DNA of 64,000 bases from Larkinella sp. C7 (GTDB lineage: Bacteria > Bacteroidota > Bacteroidia > Cytophagales > Spirosomataceae). The DNA lies in assembly GCF_006149005.1 (NCBI RefSeq), contig NZ_VBSL01000008.1, forward strand, positions 124,001 through 188,000. The letters run 5' to 3'. Made by a program: the position numbers and the translations under genes. This document shows, piece after piece, positions 59,514 through 64,000 of this stretch (position 1 is its first letter; every line of letters begins with the position of its first letter). The notes beneath the pieces are model-generated. The model was not told the DNA's origin. It did no database searches and saw only the letters and a list, made by a program, of their open reading frames with translations.

Positions 59514-59548
59514 TACCTAACCACTTCTAAAACCGCATCAGACAGACT

Positions 59549-60004
59549 ATGAAAACGTTAGCCATCCTGACCCTCGCCCTCGGCATCTCACTCAGCACCG
59601 TCGCGCAGGACAACGTCAGCTATCACGGCAAAAAAATAACCGCCGACCACGCCACGCCGACCACCGAGCTGCCCGCCAAAATGGGCGACAAAACGAAACT
59701 GGACACCAAAGTGGAAGGCACCGTCGAGTCAGTCTGTCAGGTGAAAGGCTGCTGGATGCGGGTGAAAGCCGCCGACGGCCAGGCCATGCTGGTACGGTTC
59801 CGCGACTACGGTTTCTTTGTTCCGAAAGACATTGTTGGCAAAAGCGTCGTTTTTGAAGGCACCGCCGAAACCAAAACCACCTCCGTAGCCGAGTTACGCC
59901 ACTATGCCGAAGATGCCGGTAAAAGCAAGGAAGAAATTGCCAAAATCACCCAGCCCGAAAAAGCCATCACGTTTGTGGCTGATGGGGTGATCGTGAAGAA
60001 ATAA
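59549..60004 (+). CDS. DUF4920 domain-containing exported protein
   Basis: A 151-residue periplasmic protein with a signal peptide ending LSTVAQD. The body is a small OB-like fold with the DUF4920 signature EGTVESVCQVKGCWMRVKA (conserved Cys pair and Trp), then MLVRFRDYGFFVPKDIVGK and TSVAELRHYAEDAGKS. The Cys pair might bind metal or form a disulfide. The function is unknown in the family. The gene has its own promoter box and a strong terminator, so it is monocistronic. Confidence 0.92.
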   Translation: MKTLAILTLALGISLSTVAQDNVSYHGKKITADHATPTTELPAKMGDKTKLDTKVEGTVESVCQVKGCWMRVKAADGQAMLVRFRDYGFFVPKDIVGKSVVFEGTAETKTTSVAELRHYAEDAGKSKEEIAKITQPEKAITFVADGVIVKK

Positions 60005-60051
60005 AAAGCCCGAATAAACCGCCTTCGGGCGTTCGATAAATGTGTATCTTG

Positions 60052-60077
60052 AAAGCCGCAACCCCTGCGGCTTTTTT
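60052..60077 (+). terminator. Intrinsic terminator after the DUF4920 gene
   Basis: AAAGCCGCA (60052-60060) pairs with TGCGGCTTT (60066-60074) around a 5-base loop, with a T run to 60077. A smaller GCCCGAA/TTCGGGC stem (60008-60014 and 60024-60030) lies just upstream. Confidence 0.8.
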
Positions 60078-60097
60078 GCTTTTTAAAATCCAACTGC

Positions 60098-61390
60098 ATG
60101 AAAAAAAACTACCTTTCCGCCGTACTCCTTCTCTTATTTTTTACGTCTCCCCTGCTAACGCTGGCCCAGCAACGCACCCTGGTTCACTGCGGCAATCTGC
60201 TCGACGGCGTTCGCAACGACCTTCAGCGCGAAATGACCGTGGTTGTCGAAGGCACAAAAATTACTGCCATTCAGAAAGGCTATACCAAACCGGCGGCTTC
60301 GGACCGAGTGATCGACCTGAAAAGTAAAACCGTGTTGCCCGGCCTGATCGACATGCACGTTCACCTCGAAGGCGAAACCCGCCGGGGCGGAACCCTCGAC
60401 CGGTTTACGATGAACGTACCGGATGTGGCTTTTCAGTCGGCCAAATACGCCCAAACGACCTTGCTGGCTGGTTTTACGACGGTGCGGGATCTGGGCGGCA
60501 GTGGCGTTAACGTGGCCTTGCGCAATGCCATCAACCGGGGCCTGGTCGACGGACCACGCATTTTCACGGCGGGTAAAACCATTGCCACCACCGGCGGTCA
60601 TGCCGATCCGACCAACGGCTACCGCAAGGATTTGATGGGTGATCCGGGTCCGCTGGAAGGCGTCATCAACAGCCCCGAAGAGGCCCGCAAAGCCGTTCGG
60701 CAACGCTACAAAGACGGTTCTGACCTGATCAAAATTACGGCCACGGGCGGGGTATTGAGCAACGCCAAAGATGGTTCGGGACCGCAGTTTACCGAAGAAG
60801 AGGTCCGGGCTGTGGTGGAAGCCGCCAAAGATTACGGTTTTGCCGTTGCCGCCCACGCCCACGGTGCCGAAGGCATGAAGCGCGCCATCCACGCGGGGGT
60901 GACCACCATCGAGCACGGCACGATGATGGACGATGAAGCCATCGAGTTATTCAAAAAACACGGCACCTATTACGTCCCGACCATCATTGCCGGGAAAGTG
61001 ACTTCCGATTCGGCCAAAATATTTGGGTATTATACGCCTTTTGTTACCCGCAAAGCCCTCGCCATCGGCCCACTGATTCAGGCGACCTTCGCCAAAGCGT
61101 ACAAAGCCGGGGTCAAAATTGCATTCGGTACGGATGCCGGTGTTTTCGTTCACGGCTACAATGCGAAGGAATTTGAGTACATGGTTGAAGCGGGCATGCC
61201 ACCCCTCGAAGCGATCAAATCGGCGACGATGGTCAATGCCGAGTTGCTGGGAATGAAAACGCAGATTGGCTCGGTTGAAACCGGCAAACTCGCCGACCTG
61301 ATTGCCGTCGACGAAAATCCCGTCCAGAACATCAAAACCCTGCAACAGGTGCGGTTTGTGATGAAGGAAGGAAAAGTGTATAAACAGTGA
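60098..61390 (+). CDS. Exported amidohydrolase (imidazolonepropionase/prolidase-like)
   Basis: A 430-residue exported metal hydrolase. After the signal peptide (ending LTLAQQ) and a small N-terminal beta domain comes the TIM barrel: metal His pair [11 protein letters not shown], carboxylated-Lys region [13 protein letters not shown], His in [10 protein letters not shown] and [13 protein letters not shown], and the catalytic Asp in [13 protein letters not shown]. The group includes Xaa-Pro/Xaa-Arg dipeptidases and imidazolonepropionase-like enzymes, so a dipeptide or cyclic amide is the likely substrate. It is monocistronic and convergent with uxaC. Confidence 0.9.
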   Translation: MKKNYLSAVLLLLFFTSPLLTLAQQRTLVHCGNLLDGVRNDLQREMTVVVEGTKITAIQKGYTKPAASDRVIDLKSKTVLPGLIDMHVHLEGETRRGGTLDRFTMNVPDVAFQSAKYAQTTLLAGFTTVRDLGGSGVNVALRNAINRGLVDGPRIFTAGKTIATTGGHADPTNGYRKDLMGDPGPLEGVINSPEEARKAVRQRYKDGSDLIKITATGGVLSNAKDGSGPQFTEEEVRAVVEAAKDYGFAVAAHAHGAEGMKRAIHAGVTTIEHGTMMDDEAIELFKKHGTYYVPTIIAGKVTSDSAKIFGYYTPFVTRKALAIGPLIQATFAKAYKAGVKIAFGTDAGVFVHGYNAKEFEYMVEAGMPPLEAIKSATMVNAELLGMKTQIGSVETGKLADLIAVDENPVQNIKTLQQVRFVMKEGKVYKQ

Positions 61391-61403
61391 AAGGAGGAGT
61401 TAT

Positions 61404-61501
61404 AATGATAAATGTAAAATGACGAATGTTAAATGTAAAAGTTAAGGAGCGAGAAGCCCATCACTTTTACATTTAACATTCGTCATTTTACATTTATCAT
61501 T
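61404..61501. repeat. Perfect 39-bp inverted repeat between convergent genes
   Basis: Arms at 61404-61442 and 61463-61501 are exact complements around a 20-base loop. Each arm is built from repeated AAATGTAAAATG and AATGTTAAATG words. It lies between the convergent amidohydrolase and uxaC genes and could end both transcripts. Same family as 56156-56280. Confidence 0.75.
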
Positions 61502-61509
61502 CCCCGTTT

Positions 61510-62922
61510 TTAAAACTTAAAATACTCCTTCGCATTGTTGTAGCAAATATCCTGCACCAGTTTGCCGATCCAGTCGATGTCGTTGGGCAATTCGCCGTTT
61601 TCAACATCGTTGCCGAAGATATTGCAGAGAATCCGGCGGAAATATTCGTGGCGTGGATACGACAGAAAACTGCGCGAATCGGTCAGCATTCCGACAAACC
61701 GGCTCAGTAAACCCATGTTCGACAGCGCGTTGATCTGCTTCTGCATTCCCTCCTTCTGGTCCTGAAACCACCAGCCCGAACCGAACTGAATTTTGCCCGG
61801 CATCGATCCATCGTTGAAATTACCGATCATCGTGGCCATCACTTCGTTATCCCCAGAATTGAGGTTATACAGGATGGTTTTCGCCAGTTGATCGCGGTCA
61901 TCCAGCCCCCCTAAAAACCGGGCCAGCGGACTCGCCTGCCGGAAATCGCCGATGCTGTCCCAACCCGTATCGGGGCCGAGGGTCCGCAACGCGCGTTTGT
62001 TGTTGTTCCGCAATGCGCCCAGGTGGAATTGTTGCGTCCAGCCTTTTTCCCAGTCCCATTCCGCAAACCGGTCGAGCATATACGACTTGAATTGCAAGCT
62101 CTCGGTTTCAGTTAGCGGACTAGTCGACAGCAGTTTCTGGAAGACACTGCTCACTTCCGATTCGGTATACGGCTCGGCATAAATCAGTTCCAGACCGTGG
62201 TCGGACAGGCGACAACCCGCCTGGGCAAAGTAGTCATGCCGTTGTTTCAGGCATTCCAGGAACGTGTCGAGCGAGCGAATTTCCTGGTTGCACACCGCTC
62301 CCACGCGCGTTACATACGCCTGAAAAACCGCTACATCATCGATCGCCATCGCCTTGTCGGGCCGGAACGTGGGCAACACTTTTACCTCAAAACCGTCGGC
62401 GGCAATCTTTTTATGATGCTCCAGCGAATCCGTCGGATCGTCGGTGGTGCAGACGGTTTTCACGTTGAAATGCCGCAGCAGCGTGCGGGTCGACATGCCG
62501 GGGAGTTGTTCCGTACAGCGGTCGTACACCTCGCGGGCGGTGGCACCATTCAGCACCGTTTCGACACCGAACGGATTTTTCAGCTCCATGTGCGTCCAGT
62601 GGTACAGCGGATTCCGCATCGTGTAGGGCACGGTTTCGGCCCATTTCTGAAACTTTTCGTAATCCGACGCATCGCCGGTGCAGTACTTTTCAGCTACCCC
62701 GTTGGTGCGCATGGCCCGCCATTTGTAGTGGTCGCCATAAAGCCAGATTTGCGTCAGGTTTTCGAACGTTTTATCGGCAGCAATCTGATCGGGTGGCAGG
62801 TGACAGTGATAGTCGATGATGGGCATCGCCTTGGCGTAGTCGTGGTAGAGTCGCCGGGCGGTATCGGTCTGGAGAAGAAAATCTTCGTCTAAAAAGGATT
62901 TGATGGGTTGATCAACCAGCAT
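61510..62922 (-). CDS. uxaC: Glucuronate/galacturonate isomerase
   Basis: A 470-residue enzyme that isomerises D-glucuronate to D-fructuronate and D-galacturonate to D-tagaturonate. Full-length UxaC features: MPIIDYHCHLPPDQIA, QIWLYGDHYKWRAMRTNGV, TVCTTDDPTDSLEHHKKIA, FLGGLDDRDQLAKTI, GSGWWFQDQKEGMQKQ and LTDSRSFLSYPRHEYFRR. It is cytosolic and belongs to the TIM-barrel amidohydrolase superfamily. It lies near uxuA on the same strand, so it is part of a hexuronate pathway, although a Uma2-type gene separates the two. Confidence 0.96.
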   Translation of the reverse strand: MLVDQPIKSFLDEDFLLQTDTARRLYHDYAKAMPIIDYHCHLPPDQIAADKTFENLTQIWLYGDHYKWRAMRTNGVAEKYCTGDASDYEKFQKWAETVPYTMRNPLYHWTHMELKNPFGVETVLNGATAREVYDRCTEQLPGMSTRTLLRHFNVKTVCTTDDPTDSLEHHKKIAADGFEVKVLPTFRPDKAMAIDDVAVFQAYVTRVGAVCNQEIRSLDTFLECLKQRHDYFAQAGCRLSDHGLELIYAEPYTESEVSSVFQKLLSTSPLTETESLQFKSYMLDRFAEWDWEKGWTQQFHLGALRNNNKRALRTLGPDTGWDSIGDFRQASPLARFLGGLDDRDQLAKTILYNLNSGDNEVMATMIGNFNDGSMPGKIQFGSGWWFQDQKEGMQKQINALSNMGLLSRFVGMLTDSRSFLSYPRHEYFRRILCNIFGNDVENGELPNDIDWIGKLVQDICYNNAKEYFKF

Positions 62923-62954
62923 GGTCGTACGGGGTTGCGTTCACCAAGCAAAGA

Positions 62955-63596
62955 CTAAGGCGTCGGCTTTTTACCCGTCAACAGGGCATCAAGTACAAAC
63001 GAACAGCCTGGCAACACGTCAATGGACTGGTCCCAGTTTTTCAAAATCCAGTCTTTACCCGGTTCCGCAATCCAGATTTTTTTTGATTCGGTAAAAATCC
63101 AGATGACCTTTTCGGTACCAAAATTCAGCAACTGCGTGGTTTTTTCCTGGTAATAATTAAAATCCGAATGAAAGCGGGTGAAGTCGGCTTTGGTGTCCAC
63201 TTCTATCGCAATTTTCGGCGGTATCCAGGCGTATTTGGTAAGATCCTGATCTGCTAATTGCGTCGTGGAAAAAATCGCCACGTCGCAGGCTCGCCAATCG
63301 TTCTTTTTAAATTGAATGCCCAATTCGTTGGTAACGACCGTAAACTCATCCTCACTCAATGCATTCATCAGCCGCGCAACCAGTTTGGCGACTAGAATCC
63401 CCTGCAATAAACTCGAACTCATTGCTTCTTCAACCGATTTAGTCCCGTTCAATACATCCTTGTATCCGGCATAATAAACCGGTTTGCCGTCCCACATCTC
63501 ATAGACGAGCGATTCGAGCAAACGAGCCCTGGCAATCCGAGCCTCCCGTTGCTCCAGACTGCTTTTTTTATTCTGTTTTTCCTGAACCAATGGCAT
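62955..63596 (-). CDS. Uma2-family (DUF820) endonuclease-like protein
   Basis: A 213-residue PD-(D/E)XK-fold protein. Asp in WRACDVAIFST and Glu in PPKIAIEVDTKADFTR occupy the catalytic positions. The usual EV-SPS segment is here EVDTK, so the active site may still be intact. DFNYYQEKTTQLLNFGTEKV is the typical helix after it. Genes of this family occur in many copies in Cyanobacteria and Bacteroidota, and their biological role is not known. It sits 32 bases upstream of uxaC with no functional link to uronate use, so it is probably an insertion. Confidence 0.88.
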   Translation of the reverse strand: MPLVQEKQNKKSSLEQREARIARARLLESLVYEMWDGKPVYYAGYKDVLNGTKSVEEAMSSSLLQGILVAKLVARLMNALSEDEFTVVTNELGIQFKKNDWRACDVAIFSTTQLADQDLTKYAWIPPKIAIEVDTKADFTRFHSDFNYYQEKTTQLLNFGTEKVIWIFTESKKIWIAEPGKDWILKNWDQSIDVLPGCSFVLDALLTGKKPTP

Positions 63597-63602
63597 GTTT
63601 GG

Positions 63603-63681
63603 TTTACGGTTTTAATTTACGGTTTCTAGTTTACGGTAGACAATCATTACAGCCCCACCGTAAACTGAAAACCGTAAACCG
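63603..63681. repeat. Inverted repeat of TTTACGGTTT words
   Basis: The segment 63616-63637 matches the reverse complement of 63657-63678 at 20 of 22 positions, and an extra TTTACGGTTTT copy lies at 63603-63613. It fills the gap between uxuA and the Uma2-type gene. Same words as the repeat at 50478-50587. Confidence 0.55.
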
Positions 63682-63715
63682 TTAACTTATTTTTCTCCCA
63701 CCAAGATACAAAAAA

Positions 63716-64000
63716 CTACAGACTTGACCGCTCGATTCCCAGCATCAGGCCGCGGAGTTCGGCGAGTCCGCGCAGTCGTCCGATGGCCGTGTAACCGGGA
63801 TTGGTCCGTTTTCCGGAATTCAGGTCATCGAGCATTTTGTGACCGTGATCGGGGCGGAACGGCATTCTGAAATTTTCCAGTCCTTCCTCTTCCCGCCGTC
63901 GCTGTTCGCCCAGCAACGCACTGACAACGGCAAACATATCCACGTCGCCGTCCAGGTGATTGGCTTCGAAGAAGTTACCCTCTTCATCGCGCTTCGTACT
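63716..64000 (-). CDS. uxuA: Mannonate dehydratase, C-terminal part (5' end outside window)
   Basis: The C-terminal 94 residues of UxuA; the frame stays open to the right edge. Recognisable are [37 protein letters not shown] with the metal-binding His and Asp, and [19 protein letters not shown] near the end. UxuA dehydrates D-mannonate to 2-keto-3-deoxygluconate, the step after UxaC and a fructuronate reductase. The reductase (uxuB) is not in the window. Confidence 0.92.
   Translation of the reverse strand, partial: STKRDEEGNFFEANHLDGDVDMFAVVSALLGEQRRREEEGLENFRMPFRPDHGHKMLDDLNSGKRTNPGYTAIGRLRGLAELRGLMLGIERSSL

Noticed and set aside
1-64000. tRNA, rRNA, CRISPR arrays, insertion sequences, phage genes
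   Set aside because: Reading both strands I found no T-loop/anticodon-like tRNA, no evenly spaced direct repeats and no transposase, integrase or phage motifs.

Overview
The window comes from a Bacteroidota genome, most likely a Cytophagales/Spirosomataceae member (Spirosoma- or Larkinella-like). The family placement is an inference from gene content. The supporting evidence is two SusC/SusD pairs, a further TonB receptor, a probable T9SS-sorted protein, DUF4920/DUF6526/DUF6364 proteins, TAnnTTTG-type -7 promoter boxes, absence of strong Shine-Dalgarno sequences, and moderately high GC. I saw no tRNA, rRNA or CRISPR array.

Layout. 1-7.8 kb: tail of a histidine kinase, a YegD-like Hsp70, a large secreted beta-helix protein, a divergent HxlR regulator / NmrA-type reductase pair, and a sulfatase. 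8.2-13.1 kb: a SusC/SusD pair with no enzymes downstream. 13.1-19.9 kb: a phosphate-related island with a PI-PLC-like/alkaline phosphatase fusion, a phytase-like lipoprotein, a choice-of-anchor-I lipoprotein and a Na/Pi cotransporter. 20-32 kb: mixed genes, including a putative glycoside hydrolase, a DinB protein, two DEAD-box helicases flanking an orphan DUF6364 antitoxin-like gene, a TlpA lipoprotein divergent from a TonB receptor, a GNAT and hypotheticals.

32.3-55.3 kb is the centrepiece: 19 consecutive minus-strand genes that read as one very large utilisation locus headed by SusC/SusD. Next come an N-acetylneuraminate-lyase-type aldolase, four secreted BNR/sialidase-like proteins (one fused to an SGNH esterase), a Tat-exported SGNH hydrolase, an aspartoacylase-family deacylase, an SDR, a threonine-synthase-like PLP enzyme, an MFS transporter, RraA, RidA, an M81 (MlrC) peptidase, an SMP-30 lactonase, a NanM-like mutarotase, an aldo/keto reductase and a second SDR. 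Several genes overlap by 4-17 bases. A FadR/GntR regulator is divergent from SusC. The sialic-acid-type half is coherent with outer-membrane import, desialylation, de-O-acetylation, mutarotation and aldol cleavage. The inner amide/PLP/RidA/RraA/M81 half has no textbook counterpart that I recognise.

56.3-64 kb: a DUF1080 hydrolase divergent from a Tat-exported Gfo/Idh oxidoreductase, a DinB/YfiT-type protein, a DUF4920 protein, an exported amidohydrolase, then hexuronate catabolism (uxaC, a Uma2-type nuclease-like gene, and the end of uxuA running off the window).

Intergenic DNA is rich in long, often perfect, hairpins (11-39 bp arms). Several sit between convergent genes and probably act as terminators. 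Others are built from repeated short words and look like dispersed repeat families.
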